DNA from: an uncultured Veillonellaceae bacterium
Lineage (GTDB): Bacteria > Bacillota > Negativicutes > Veillonellales > Dialisteraceae
Length of the DNA stretch: 64,000 nucleotides
Assembly (NCBI GenBank): GCA_958348245.1
Contig: CATVYJ010000001.1
Coordinates: forward strand, 251,179-315,178
Direction of reading: 5' to 3'
Made by a program: the position numbers and the translations under genes. The notes beneath the pieces are model-generated. The model was not told the DNA's origin and did not search any database. It saw only the letters and a program-made list of their open reading frames with translations. Each line of letters starts with the position of its first letter. The first letter of the stretch is position 1. Positions 50,563 through 59,417 of this stretch are shown one piece after another.

Positions 50563-52509
50563 TCAGAACGAATGAGAAATTCCCACGGACCAGAAGCGCC
50601 CGTCCAGCCCGCAGTCCGCGTCCGTCCGATCCAGCGCGTTGCGGACGCTCCCATAGAGACGGCTGTTCCGATTGAACTTCCGCGTCACCGTGACATTCAG
50701 CAGGTTATAACTGGTCTTTCCCGCAGCGCTTCCCGGCGTGAAGCCTTCCGTCACATAGTCAAAAAAGAACTGATCCCAGATCATGGCGCTCCATCCCGTA
50801 TCTTTGTGGTCGTCGTAAATCAACTGGTACACCTGAGACCATTTCGCCCGCTGCGGCAGGTCTGTCCCCTGCGCGCTGTCCTTCGCGTCGAGCCAGGTAG
50901 AGACGACCTTCGTCTCCCACCGGTCGTTGAAGCGCCACCCCAGCGTATGCTCCACCCCGCGGATGCGCGCGCGGTCCACATTCTCATAGCGGTACTGCCG
51001 CACATCCCCATTCATCCCGATAAAGCGGGAATCAATGAGATTCGTCACATCGTTGTCGAAATAGGCCAGCGCCGTATACGCTTTGCCGGCCTCCGCCTCG
51101 ATGCCGATGTCCCAGCTTTTCGAGGTCTCCGGACGGAGCGCCGGATTGCCGATGAGATGCACCCGCCCCGCATAGGGCATGACCATCTCCATGTCGTAAT
51201 AGAGCTGGAGCACGCCCGGCGCTTTGAATCCCTCGCCGTAGTTGCCCTTTACGCGGAAATGATCCCCCGCGCGGTAGGTCACGCCGAGCTTCGGCGACGT
51301 GTGATCCCCGTACACGCTGTGATGGTCGTAGCGCACCGCCGGGAGAAAGAGCCATTTCCCGTACGTCATTTCGTCCTGCACATACGCCGCCCAGGTGTCC
51401 ATGGTCTTTTCCGAACCGGCTTTGCTGTGCGGGCCGTCCCATTCGGTATAGCCGCTGTCGCCCGCCGCGCCGAGACCGGTGCCGCGCACGCGGTTTTCCT
51501 CGTACTCCGCGCCGAAGGTCAGCCGGTGGTGCGCCCCCGCCTGGAGCGTATCCCGCGCGCCCGCATGATACAGCCGGTTCTCGTCCCGGTTGAAATCATA
51601 CGCCTCTGCGGCCCCGGCGGAACCGGCGGTGCGGCTCGCCCAGCGGAACCGGCTCGCATAGGCTTCGAGGGTCCAGCTGTTCCGCTCCGTCTTTCCGTCC
51701 CAGCTCAGCCCGTAATTTTCCTGCCGGTAATCGCGCGACGTAAAATGCGCCGGAGCCTCTCCGCTCTTCATGTGCTCGCTGAAATACGACGTCCAGAAAT
51801 GAAGACGGCTTTCTTCATCGAACGCATAATCTGCGGATGCCTGATAGGACTGCGCCGAATCTTTTCCGCCGCTGTAATCATCCGACGGCAGGAGATCCCT
51901 GCGGTACTTGTCAAATTTCGCGTCAAACGACGCGGACCACCGGCCCATCTGTCCCGTAGCGGCGCGCCACCAGGAAAGGGTGTCGTCGGAATTGACTTCC
52001 AGTCCAGTGGAGATTTCCGGCGCGTCCGGCGTCTTTGTGATGATATTGATCACGCCGCCCATCGCTTCCGATCCATAGAGCGCGCTCGCCGGCCCGCGCA
52101 CGATTTCAATGCGGTCCACGTTGAAAAGATTGACGCGGCTGAGCGCCATGGCGTTCCCGAGCCCCGCGGCGCTCGCTTCGTTCGCCACGCGCCGCCCGTT
52201 CACAAGAATGAGCGCCTTGTCCGTATCCATGCCCCGGATCATCACGTTGTGTCCGCCGTAGCGTGTATCATTCAGAAAGAGATTCGTCTCCGCCGCGAGC
52301 ACATCCCGCACATCCGCCGCTCCGCTTCTGACGATATCTTCTGCCGTGATGGTTTCTACCGCTGCCGGTGTATTTTCCGCTTTCTGTTCGACCCGCGCCG
52401 CCGTCACCACCACCGCGTCCAGCGTATACACCGGAAGGTCTGCCGCCTGCGCCTCCACGGCAAACGCCGCTGCAAGAGCCGTCCCGCTCCATTTCCAGAA
52501 TGTCTGCAT
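50563..52509 (-). CDS. TonB-dependent outer-membrane receptor
   Basis: A 648-residue receptor with a signal peptide ending at about residue 22 (AQAAD), a TonB-box-like segment (LDAVVVTAARVE), the plug domain (DVRDVLAAETNLFLND ... MIRGMDTDKALILVNGRR ... VDRIEIVRGPASALYGSEAMGGVINI), and a 22-strand barrel ending in an aromatic residue (VGISHSF). The layout resembles CirA/FepA or BtuB-like receptors; ligand unknown. It depends on ExbB-ExbD-TonB, located 24 kb away in this window. No ABC importer sits beside it. Confidence 0.93.
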   Translation of the reverse strand: MQTFWKWSGTALAAAFAVEAQAADLPVYTLDAVVVTAARVEQKAENTPAAVETITAEDIVRSGAADVRDVLAAETNLFLNDTRYGGHNVMIRGMDTDKALILVNGRRVANEASAAGLGNAMALSRVNLFNVDRIEIVRGPASALYGSEAMGGVINIITKTPDAPEISTGLEVNSDDTLSWWRAATGQMGRWSASFDAKFDKYRRDLLPSDDYSGGKDSAQSYQASADYAFDEESRLHFWTSYFSEHMKSGEAPAHFTSRDYRQENYGLSWDGKTERNSWTLEAYASRFRWASRTAGSAGAAEAYDFNRDENRLYHAGARDTLQAGAHHRLTFGAEYEENRVRGTGLGAAGDSGYTEWDGPHSKAGSEKTMDTWAAYVQDEMTYGKWLFLPAVRYDHHSVYGDHTSPKLGVTYRAGDHFRVKGNYGEGFKAPGVLQLYYDMEMVMPYAGRVHLIGNPALRPETSKSWDIGIEAEAGKAYTALAYFDNDVTNLIDSRFIGMNGDVRQYRYENVDRARIRGVEHTLGWRFNDRWETKVVSTWLDAKDSAQGTDLPQRAKWSQVYQLIYDDHKDTGWSAMIWDQFFFDYVTEGFTPGSAAGKTSYNLLNVTVTRKFNRNSRLYGSVRNALDRTDADCGLDGRFWSVGISHSF

Positions 52510-52604
52510 ATCTGTCTCCCCTGTATGTCTTTGTTATGAGTATACGAAAATCGGACCGGTTTGGCGAATGCTTTCTCCGAAGAAATGCCCATGTGCGCCG
52601 CGCA

Positions 52605-52637
52605 TATAAAAAATCAGGTCTTGCGACCTGATTTTTT
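52605..52637. terminator. Intrinsic terminator after rlmH
   Basis: Near-perfect AAAAAATCAGGTC-TTGC-GACCTGATTTTTT hairpin on the minus strand, T-run included in the stem; it also faces the TonB receptor promoter region on the other side. Confidence 0.92.
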
Positions 52638-53115
52638 ACAGATGATACGGCTCGTGGCGCATGATTTTCATGGCGCGGTACAGCTGCTCTGCCAGAATGA
52701 GCCGCGTCATCTGATGGGTAAATGTCATGGGAGACAGACAGAGCCGGTAATCTGCCCGCGCCCGCAGATTATTTCCGTTGCCGAAGGGCCCTCCAATGAG
52801 AAAAGTGAAGCGGCTCTTTCCCGCGGTCATCTGCTTTTCCAGCAGCCGCGACAGTTCCGGCGAGGACAGTTCCTTTCCTCCCGTGTCGAGGAGAATGACG
52901 TAATCCTCAGTCCCGACGAATTTCAGAATTTTTTCTCCTTCCTTCTCCATCACCTTTTCCCTGATGGCCTCGGAAGGCGCGGGAGGCATCTTCTCTTCGT
53001 CCTGTTCGAGAATCTGCACCGCCGCCAGAGGCGTCAGACGCTTCACGTATTCCGCGATGCCGTCGCGCATCCATTTCTCCTTGATCTTCCCGATGCCCGC
53101 GATGGTCAGTCTCAT
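52636..53115 (-). CDS. rlmH: 23S rRNA pseudouridine-1915 N3-methyltransferase RlmH
   Basis: SPOUT-class methyltransferase of 159 residues acting on 70S ribosomes. The knot region shows LDTGGKELSSPELSRLLE and FLIGGPFGNGNNL, with the conserved C-terminal ILAEQLYRAMKIMRHEPYHL. It follows htrA with a 4-base overlap (ATGA), a pairing seen in many Firmicutes. Confidence 0.97.
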   Translation of the reverse strand: MRLTIAGIGKIKEKWMRDGIAEYVKRLTPLAAVQILEQDEEKMPPAPSEAIREKVMEKEGEKILKFVGTEDYVILLDTGGKELSSPELSRLLEKQMTAGKSRFTFLIGGPFGNGNNLRARADYRLCLSPMTFTHQMTRLILAEQLYRAMKIMRHEPYHL

Positions 53116-54290
53116 TCCTGCCGGTCCTCGCTGAGCAGCACTTCCGTCCGGCGGACCGCGCCGTCATGGACGAAGGTGAGGGAAATGGTGTCGCCCGGCT
53201 TGTACTGGTCGAGAATATCCCGGATGTCGCGCACCGTATTGATCTCCTGCCCGCCCACTTCGGTGATGTAGTCCCCGGGACGGATGCCCGTGAGGGACAG
53301 CGGGCTGTTGCCCGCCACGCGGAGCACGAGCACGCCTTTCACAGAGCTGTCCCAGCGGTAGCCGTAGCGGGCGGCGATGTCTTTGTCCGCGCCGTAGAGG
53401 CCGAGATAGGCGCGGGTGACGCGGCCGTTCTGAATGAGTTCTTCAATGATGGTGCGTGCCTGATTGACGGGAATGGCGAAGCCCATGCCCTCCACGCCTT
53501 CCTTGGCGATTTTCGCGCTGTTGATGCCCACCACTCTGCCGTCTGCCGTGACGAGCGCGCCGCCGGAATTCCCCGGATTGATGGCCGCGTCGGTCTGGAT
53601 GAGTTTGAACCGCTGGTCCATGTCGTCCAGCGTGCGGTTCAGCGCGCTGATGACGCCCACGGTGACCGTCCCCTGGAACTCAAGCCCCAGCGGATTGCCG
53701 ATGGCAATGGCGGTCTCGCCCACCTGCAGATGATCGGAGTCGCCGAATTCCGCCACGGGCAGATCGTCCGAGCCGTCGATCTTCACCACCGCCAGATCCG
53801 TTGACGCGTCTGTGCCGACCACCGTCCCCTGCACGGTATCTCCGCTGGAAAGACACACATTGACCTTTTCACTGTCTCCCACTACGTGATGATTCGTGAC
53901 GATGTAGCCCTGCTTGTCAAAAATCACACCGGATCCTACGCTCTGCCCCACCTCGATGCGGCGGTTGAACACGTCCCGGTCATAGATCTGCGTAGTGATG
54001 CCCACCACGGCGGGGCCCACTTTCTTGACCGCTTCCACCACGGCGGTGTTCCGCACGGCGGGAAGCTCGAAATTTTCTGACGGCTGCGCGTCCGGCACCT
54101 TGTAGCGGCTTTCCGCTGCCGGCGCGTTCAGGAAAGGCAGCCCGTGCAGCATATATCCTCCGGCGCCTCCGGCGATCATCAATGCCGCCGCGGCGGCAGC
54201 CAGCCATTTCTTTGTATGTTTCCCGCCCTTCCGCGCCTCCATGGAGCGCCCTTCCTCGGCAAGTTTCCGGTCCAGATCTTCTCTGTCCAT
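53112..54290 (-). CDS. htrA: HtrA/DegP-family serine protease
   Basis: Membrane-anchored envelope protease of 392 residues. One N-terminal transmembrane helix (about 28-48) is followed by a trypsin-like domain with the triad His (TNHHVVGDSEKV), Asp (ASTDLAVVKI) and Ser (INPGNSGGAL), and one PDZ domain at about 290-385. Expression is probably tied to envelope stress, although no operator is recognised. ATG at 54290; extended -10 promoter upstream. Confidence 0.96.
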   Translation of the reverse strand: MDREDLDRKLAEEGRSMEARKGGKHTKKWLAAAAAALMIAGGAGGYMLHGLPFLNAPAAESRYKVPDAQPSENFELPAVRNTAVVEAVKKVGPAVVGITTQIYDRDVFNRRIEVGQSVGSGVIFDKQGYIVTNHHVVGDSEKVNVCLSSGDTVQGTVVGTDASTDLAVVKIDGSDDLPVAEFGDSDHLQVGETAIAIGNPLGLEFQGTVTVGVISALNRTLDDMDQRFKLIQTDAAINPGNSGGALVTADGRVVGINSAKIAKEGVEGMGFAIPVNQARTIIEELIQNGRVTRAYLGLYGADKDIAARYGYRWDSSVKGVLVLRVAGNSPLSLTGIRPGDYITEVGGQEINTVRDIRDILDQYKPGDTISLTFVHDGAVRRTEVLLSEDRQE

Positions 54291-54337
54291 CTGTATCCCT
54301 CGTTTCTTTCTGAAAACGGTGTTGAAAAATTTTTTCT

Positions 54338-54346
54338 ATTATAGCA
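54338..54346 (-). promoter_or_regulatory. Extended -10 promoter of htrA-rlmH
   Basis: Minus-strand TG-C-TATAAT about 50 bases upstream of htrA. Confidence 0.6.
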
Positions 54347-54365
54347 TAGGCGTCTGCGGGAGAGA

Positions 54366-54412
54366 CAAAAAGAGGCAGGAACGGATTCCCGTTTCTGTCT
54401 CTTTCTTCCAGA
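54366..54412 (-). terminator. Intrinsic terminator after clpC
   Basis: Minus-strand AGAGACAGAAACGG-GAAT-CCGTTCCTGCCTCT hairpin (imperfect) with a TTTTTG tail, ending the ctsR operon. Confidence 0.85.
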
Positions 54413-54415
54413 CGA

Positions 54416-56839
54416 TTACTCTTCCGTAAAAGTCAGCGCGTCTTTGTCGTCTGCGTCTACGCGGAGCATGGTCTTGTCCTTGAGCGCTCCCTGCAGCACC
54501 AGTTCCGCAATGGGATCTTCCACTTCTTTCTGGATCACCCGTTTCAGCGGACGGGCGCCGTACTCGAAGTCCGAACCGTTCTTGATGAGATGCGCTTCTG
54601 CCTTGTCGGACAATTCCAGCTTGATGTGGAACTGATCGAGTTTCTTCTGCACGCCTGCAAGGAGAAGCTTGACAATATTCTTCAGATTGTCTTCGGAAAG
54701 CGGATGGAACACAATGATCTCATCAATGCGGTTGATAAATTCCGGACGGAAGGCCCGCTTCACATCGGAGAGGATGATTTCCTTCGTATGCTCGAAATCG
54801 GATTCCGCCTTTTTCTGTCCTTCGTCCGTCTTGAAGCCGAGCTGCTTCATCTGGTCTTTCAGATGCATGGAGCCCAGATTACTCGTCATGATGATGACGC
54901 AGTTCGTGAAGTCCACCGTGCGGCCCTGCCCGTCGGTAAGACGGCCGTCGTCCAGCACCTGCAGCAGGATATTGAAGAAATCGGCGTGCGCTTTTTCCAC
55001 TTCGTCGAAGAGAATCACGCTGTACGGATTCCGGCGCACCTGGTCGGTGAGCTGCCCGCCTTCTTCATACCCGACGTATCCGGGAGGCGCCCCGACGAGA
55101 CGGGACACCTCATGCTTTTCCATATACTCCGACATATCAAAGCGGATCAGCGACTTGTCGCTGCCGAAGAGGCATTCTGCCAGCGCTTTGGCAAGCTCCG
55201 TCTTGCCCACGCCGGTGGAGCCGAGGAAAAGGAACGAGCCGATGGGGCGTCTCGGATCCTTCATCCCTGCACGGGCGCGGCGGATGGCTTTTGCCACGGC
55301 GTGCACCGCCTCTTCCTGTCCGATGACCCGCTTGTGCAGTTCGTCTTCCAGATGGAGAAGCCGTTCGGAGTCGCTCTCTTTCAGATTCTGCACGGGCACG
55401 CCGGTCCATTTGCTCACCACTTCCGCCACATCTTCCGCGGTGACGGTGAGGTGATCCTGGTCGGCCCCTTTCCAGTCTTTCTTGAGATTTTCCACTTCTT
55501 CCGTGAGCTTCTTTGCCTGATCGCGGTAAATGACAGCTTTCTCAAAGTCCTGGCTGGATACGGCCGCTTCTTTTTCTTTCAATACATTGGCCAGCTCTTC
55601 CTCTTTCTTCCGGAGCCCTTCCGGCGTGGACGACGCTTCCATGCGGACTTTGGCCGCCGCTTCATCGATCACGTCGATGGCTTTGTCCGGCAGGAACCGG
55701 TCTGTGATGTAACGGTTCGACAAGGTGACAGCGCTCTGAATGGCTTCGTCGGTGATCTTCGCCTTATGGAACGCTTCATACCGGTCGCGGAGCCCATTCA
55801 GGATTTCTACCGTTTCCTTCGGCGTCGGTTCGCCCACCTTGACCGGCTGGAACCGCCGTTCCAGAGCCGCGTCCTTTTCGATGTACTTCTTATACTCTTT
55901 CAGCGTGGTCGCGCCGATGCAGCGCAGTTCGCCCCGGGCCAGAGCCGGCTTCATGATGTTTGCCGCATCCATGGACCCTTCCGAAGCGCCTGCCCCTACG
56001 AGGGTATGAATTTCATCCACAAAGAGAATCCAGTCCGGATGTTTCTTCACTTCATCGATGACTTTTTTCAGCCGTTCCTCAAACTGCCCGCGGTACTGCG
56101 TGCCCGCTACCACAGAGGACATATTGAGCGAAATGACATGGCAGTTCTTCAGAATCTCCGGCACGTCATTGTCCACGATGCGCTGTGCCAGCCCTTCCGC
56201 AATGGCCGTCTTGCCCACGCCCGGCTCGCCGATGAGCACGGGATTATTCTTGCTGCGCCGGGACAGGATCTGGATTACCCGGCTGATTTCTTCTTTTCGG
56301 CCGATGACCGGATCAATCTTGCCCTGTTTGGCCTTTTCATTGAGATCCACCGCAAAATCCGCAAGATCGCCCAGGCTCCCGTCTTTTCCTCCCTTGCTTC
56401 CGTCCTCGGAAAGCACGGTCTCAAAGGCTTTCTGCAGTTTATCCTGCGTCACGCCCAGATGCTGCAGAATCTGTACGGCGAGACCGCCGCCTTCCCGGAG
56501 GATGGCAAGAAGCATATGTTCCGTGCCGACATAATTCGTGCCCATTTCATTGGCTTCCTCCACGGCCATTTCCATGATGCGCTTGGCCCGGGGAGCCACA
56601 TAGGCATTCTGCGGCGTCCGGCTGAAAAAGCTCCGCTGGTAGACGCCTTCAAGAAGCGGCTCCACGGCCTCCACCGTGACGCCCACCGCCGCAAGAATCC
56701 GTCCGCCCGCGCTGTCTCTTTCGTGGGCGATGCCCAGCAGGAGATGCTCCGCATCGACGGCGTCGCTTCCAAGCTTGAGCGCTTCTTCCGCGGCAAATTT
56801 AAATGCGTGTTTCACGCTGTCCGTATACCGGTTTTCCAT
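54416..56839 (-). CDS. clpC: ClpC-type AAA+ unfoldase
   Basis: HSP100 partner of ClpP, 807 residues. It has the double Clp N-domain (residues 1-145), AAA1 ([13 protein letters not shown]), the middle domain (about 410-480), AAA2 ([14 protein letters not shown]) and an LGF tripeptide in the ClpP-docking position ([11 protein letters not shown]). The N-domain keeps the two Glu positions (DAEH, GTEH) used for phosphoarginine binding in Bacillus ClpC. It is the last gene of ctsR-mcsA-mcsB-clpC, 54 bases after mcsB. Confidence 0.97.
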   Translation of the reverse strand: MENRYTDSVKHAFKFAAEEALKLGSDAVDAEHLLLGIAHERDSAGGRILAAVGVTVEAVEPLLEGVYQRSFFSRTPQNAYVAPRAKRIMEMAVEEANEMGTNYVGTEHMLLAILREGGGLAVQILQHLGVTQDKLQKAFETVLSEDGSKGGKDGSLGDLADFAVDLNEKAKQGKIDPVIGRKEEISRVIQILSRRSKNNPVLIGEPGVGKTAIAEGLAQRIVDNDVPEILKNCHVISLNMSSVVAGTQYRGQFEERLKKVIDEVKKHPDWILFVDEIHTLVGAGASEGSMDAANIMKPALARGELRCIGATTLKEYKKYIEKDAALERRFQPVKVGEPTPKETVEILNGLRDRYEAFHKAKITDEAIQSAVTLSNRYITDRFLPDKAIDVIDEAAAKVRMEASSTPEGLRKKEEELANVLKEKEAAVSSQDFEKAVIYRDQAKKLTEEVENLKKDWKGADQDHLTVTAEDVAEVVSKWTGVPVQNLKESDSERLLHLEDELHKRVIGQEEAVHAVAKAIRRARAGMKDPRRPIGSFLFLGSTGVGKTELAKALAECLFGSDKSLIRFDMSEYMEKHEVSRLVGAPPGYVGYEEGGQLTDQVRRNPYSVILFDEVEKAHADFFNILLQVLDDGRLTDGQGRTVDFTNCVIIMTSNLGSMHLKDQMKQLGFKTDEGQKKAESDFEHTKEIILSDVKRAFRPEFINRIDEIIVFHPLSEDNLKNIVKLLLAGVQKKLDQFHIKLELSDKAEAHLIKNGSDFEYGARPLKRVIQKEVEDPIAELVLQGALKDKTMLRVDADDKDALTFTEE

Positions 56840-56893
56840 GAGAATCCCTCCTTTACAGGGAATGACTGGTAAATATTCTATGTGCTGCCGGAT

Positions 56894-57952
56894 TCAGAAC
56901 CCGGCTCTTTTTATCAGATCCCGAAGCAGAACGGCCCGCCACAGATCCACGTCTTCTTCCTCCAGCTCTTCTTTGCGGGTGGTTTCCCGCACCCACGCCG
57001 GCGATGCAGCAAGGAGAAGTTTATAGAAAAGCTGCGGATCTTCTGACGGGAAGAGTCCGGACATAATGCCCGTCTCCACGGCGCCGGCGCATTCCGCGGT
57101 CTCCCGGGCTCCCAGGAGACGCGCATATTTCAGCGTTCCCAGTGCCCGCCAGGCGGCGTCTTTCCACTTCATGCCCGCGCTCCCGCAGACATGTTTCCAC
57201 GCTGTCTGTTCCGCCTCGAGAATATCTTTGAGAAGCTGCTTCATCCGCTGGCAGAGCGTTTCCTCGGAAACGCCCAGCGTAACCGTATTCAGGAGTTCGC
57301 AGTACGGGTATGCGGCGTTCACGTCATCGTACAGACTCCGCAGAGAAAATCCCAGCCGCGCCGCTTTTTCCGCAGCCTGCGCCAGCGCTCCGCTTCCCGC
57401 CAGTCCGGGCAGGAATAGCGCCGCAGAAAGGCGCAGCCCCGTCCCCGCGCGATACGGAGACGCGGTCAGATACCCGAACTCGCTGTCGAAAGCCCAAGGA
57501 AGATCCCGGCTGAGCCGGGTCTCCATCCATACGGCTTTTCCCCAGAGCCGGAGCGCATCGGCTCCCTGCTGGATGCACTGGATGCGGACATGATCAAATC
57601 CGTTGACCAGCACCGACACATCCTGCCTCTCATTTACATAGAGACGCATCTGGTCATGATACGAGGGAAAACGGGCGGGGAGAAGCCGCCTGGCTTCCAG
57701 AAGTTCACGCTCCCCGGCGGAAAAAGAAATCACGGAAAATCCCGTCATCCGGTCCGTTTCCTCCTGATTCCACCGCTCCATGGCAGCCGCCGCCTGCTGC
57801 GCCGTACGGCTCAGCGTTTCCCGATCCGCGTGCCGGGGAAAAGGCGTCTTCGCCAGGTTCCGCGACAGCTGAAGCCGCACCCAGAGGAGCGCACCCAGCG
57901 CTTCTGCCGCCCATGGCGGAGCCGTTTTTTCCAAAAGTTCACTGCTTGTCAT
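56894..57952 (-). CDS. mcsB: McsB homologue with degenerate arginine-kinase active site
   Basis: A 352-residue member of the McsB/phosphagen-kinase family by position, length and motif order. Against Bacillus McsB several key residues are changed: NEED is NGFD (117-120); the SCP active-site cysteine is Ser165 in TASPYRAGTG; SSRIRLARN is WVRLQLSRN (24-32); the ATP loop GEGSEAVGN is replaced; and the RDxxRA phosphoarginine pocket reads VDLWRA (335-340). It therefore probably lacks kinase activity. ATG at 57952 with GGGAG upstream overlaps mcsA by 14 bases. Confidence 0.88.
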   Translation of the reverse strand: MTSSELLEKTAPPWAAEALGALLWVRLQLSRNLAKTPFPRHADRETLSRTAQQAAAAMERWNQEETDRMTGFSVISFSAGERELLEARRLLPARFPSYHDQMRLYVNERQDVSVLVNGFDHVRIQCIQQGADALRLWGKAVWMETRLSRDLPWAFDSEFGYLTASPYRAGTGLRLSAALFLPGLAGSGALAQAAEKAARLGFSLRSLYDDVNAAYPYCELLNTVTLGVSEETLCQRMKQLLKDILEAEQTAWKHVCGSAGMKWKDAAWRALGTLKYARLLGARETAECAGAVETGIMSGLFPSEDPQLFYKLLLAASPAWVRETTRKEELEEEDVDLWRAVLLRDLIKRAGF

Positions 57953-58466
57953 GATGGTCTCCCTGATCCTTTTCATTCAGCGCGCGAATGGCATCCCGAA
58001 CTTTCGCCGCTTCTTCGTAATTTTCTTCTTTGACGAGCGAAGCCAGCTGCTCTTTCAGCTTCTGCAGTTCCGGCGGATCTTCCTCCGCCGCTCTGACCGC
58101 CCCCGTTTCCGGCGTCTTTCCAAGATGCTTCGCGCCTTCCTGCGATTTCCGGAAAAACGGCTTCAGACTGTCCCGAAAGGTTTCATAGCAGTCCGGACAT
58201 CCCAGTTCTCCTTCCTTCCGGAACGTCTCCAGCGTAGTCCCGCAGGACCGGCAGGTCAGATTCCGGAGTTCACTCAGCGGATCGCTCCAGATATTCTGGA
58301 AAAAAGAATGATCAAACATGGAATGCATGAGTGAATCCATACCGCCGCTCATGACACGGCTCTGCGCCGCGCATTCCGGACAGAGATGTTCTTCCGTACG
58401 CCGCCCATTGACAATCTGTGTATAATGCACCGTAGCTTCTCTTGTATGACAACGATCGCAAAGCAT
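57939..58466 (-). CDS. mcsA: McsA, UvrB/UvrC-motif zinc-finger protein
   Basis: Activator and partner of McsB, 175 residues. Two treble-clef-like zinc sites are intact (CDRCHTREAT ... LCPECAAQ, and CRSCGTTLE ... CPDCYETF), followed by the UVR coiled-coil motif (LKEQLASLVKEENYEEAAKVRDAI). It is 1 base downstream of ctsR and overlaps mcsB. In contrast with mcsB it looks normal, so a McsA-dependent scaffold function may remain. Confidence 0.94.
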   Translation of the reverse strand: MLCDRCHTREATVHYTQIVNGRRTEEHLCPECAAQSRVMSGGMDSLMHSMFDHSFFQNIWSDPLSELRNLTCRSCGTTLETFRKEGELGCPDCYETFRDSLKPFFRKSQEGAKHLGKTPETGAVRAAEEDPPELQKLKEQLASLVKEENYEEAAKVRDAIRALNEKDQGDHHDKQ

Positions 58467-58925
58467 TTATTTTCCCTCCTTTATGATCCGGCTGATGCGG
58501 TGCGCCGCATCTCTGGCCGCCATTTCCCGGCGGTCTGCCGGACAGTGTTCCATAAACATATCCATCAATTCCCGCATCATCTGACATTCACGCATGGTGA
58601 TGGCTCCGGATGACACGAGCATGTGAAAATAATTATCCAGCAAATTGACGGAGGTATCCCGCTTCTTTGTTTTTTCCGGCGGCGCTTCCTGCCGTTCTGT
58701 CCGCACGGAGATGCGGATAAACCCGCCGCTACCCCGGCGGGATTCCACATGGAAACGCGCATCCGGGCTGAATCGGGTATTGATCACATACGTGACCTGT
58801 GACGGCGCACAGTCCAGAAGCTCGGCCACTTCTTTCCGTTTCAGAATGACCACCGGCGTCGCCTGCTTTCTCAGCTGATTCAGGATAAAAGTTTCAATCC
58901 TGTCAGACAGTATATTGCTGACCAT
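58467..58925 (-). CDS. ctsR: CtsR stress-gene repressor
   Basis: A 152-residue class III heat-shock repressor with an N-terminal winged helix (NILSDRIETFILNQL ... EVAELLDCAPSQVTYVINTRF) and the glycine-rich wing (SRRGSGGFIRI), plus the C-terminal dimer domain. It is first in ctsR-mcsA-mcsB-clpC and should repress its own promoter. ATG at 58925 fits the family start; an in-frame GTG at 58934 is an alternative. Confidence 0.95.
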   Translation of the reverse strand: MVSNILSDRIETFILNQLRKQATPVVILKRKEVAELLDCAPSQVTYVINTRFSPDARFHVESRRGSGGFIRISVRTERQEAPPEKTKKRDTSVNLLDNYFHMLVSSGAITMRECQMMRELMDMFMEHCPADRREMAARDAAHRISRIIKEGK

Positions 58926-59008
58926 TTGTATCACTGCCTTATAGCGCCCTGAGGCGTCTGGATTATCTCCGGGGAATCCTTTCTTCTTTTTTCCCCTTTG
59001 ACAATCGT

Positions 59009-59037
59009 ATTATAAAGGCAAATGGTCAAATAGTCAA
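59009..59037 (-). promoter_or_regulatory. Promoter of ctsR-mcsA-mcsB-clpC
   Basis: Minus-strand -35 TTGACT (59037-59032) and -10 TATAAT (59014-59009), spacing 17: a strong housekeeping promoter. Confidence 0.85.
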
Positions 59038-59038
59038 T
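59024..59038 (+). promoter_or_regulatory. Candidate CtsR operator
   Basis: Direct heptads GGTCAAA (59024-59030) and AGTCAAT (59032-59038) overlap the -35. The known CtsR box spaces its two heptads by 3 bases; here the spacing is 1, so the match is partial. Further GTCAA-type heptads occur on the minus strand to the right (about 59060-59095). Confidence 0.5.
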
Positions 59039-59274
59039 ATAAAAGTTGAAAAATCAAGAAAATTTGACTTTTTTGCGAAAAAAATATTGACCAAGCGAAG
59101 CGGCAAACGCCGGACAAAACCCAATTGTCAGGAAATGGCCCGTCAGTCATCTACTTTCCCGACACCGCCTGCCCTTTCCCTGATCGGATGAAGATATCTA
59201 TCCTTGAGAAATTGGGCGGCTCTTCTCCGCCTGTCCCGGAGGCGGGCTCAGAACCGCCGGCATGCCGCCCGCAG

Positions 59275-59300
59275 AAAAACAGGAGGGATGTCCCTCCTGT
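59275..59300 (-). terminator. Second minus-strand terminator downstream of recX
   Basis: Perfect ACAGGAGGGA-CA-TCCCTCCTGT hairpin with a T5 tail, about 75 bases beyond the recX terminator. No gene lies between. Confidence 0.75.
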
Positions 59301-59375
59301 CTTCACGAATAAGCGCCGCGCGTATCTCACCGATTTCCGGTTCTTTTCCCCATCATGTTTGGCCGCCGTCCGGGA

Positions 59376-59415
59376 AAAACACAAAAACGGCAGCGGAAAG
59401 AATCCGTTGCCGTTC
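59376..59415 (-). terminator. Intrinsic terminator after recX
   Basis: Minus-strand AACGGCAACGGA ... TCCGCTGCCGTT 12-bp stem with one wobble or mismatch and a TTTTGTGTTTTT tail. Confidence 0.9.
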
Positions 59416-59417
59416 TG

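Larger units (their letters stand above)
58940..59417. other. Gene-free region upstream of ctsR and downstream of recX
   Basis: About 480 bases without a credible gene. From left to right: an AT-rich ctsR promoter and operator zone (about 58990-59100), a featureless stretch, a minus-strand terminator-like perfect hairpin (59275-59300) and the recX terminator (59376-59415). A short open frame at 59151-59384 on the minus strand has coding-like features of neither composition nor start site. Confidence 0.7.

Noticed and set aside
50572..52539. Long plus-strand open frame (about 655 codons) opposite the TonB-dependent receptor
   Set aside because: Arginine- and histidine-rich antisense shadow in GC-rich sequence, no ribosome binding site or domain, while the minus strand encodes a textbook receptor.
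54590..56872. Plus-strand open frame (about 760 codons) opposite clpC
   Set aside because: Antisense shadow of a highly conserved gene with third-position GC bias; no recognisable motif.
59151..59384. Short minus-strand frame (77 codons) in the gene-free gap
   Set aside because: Crosses a terminator hairpin, lacks a ribosome binding site and has low-complexity composition.
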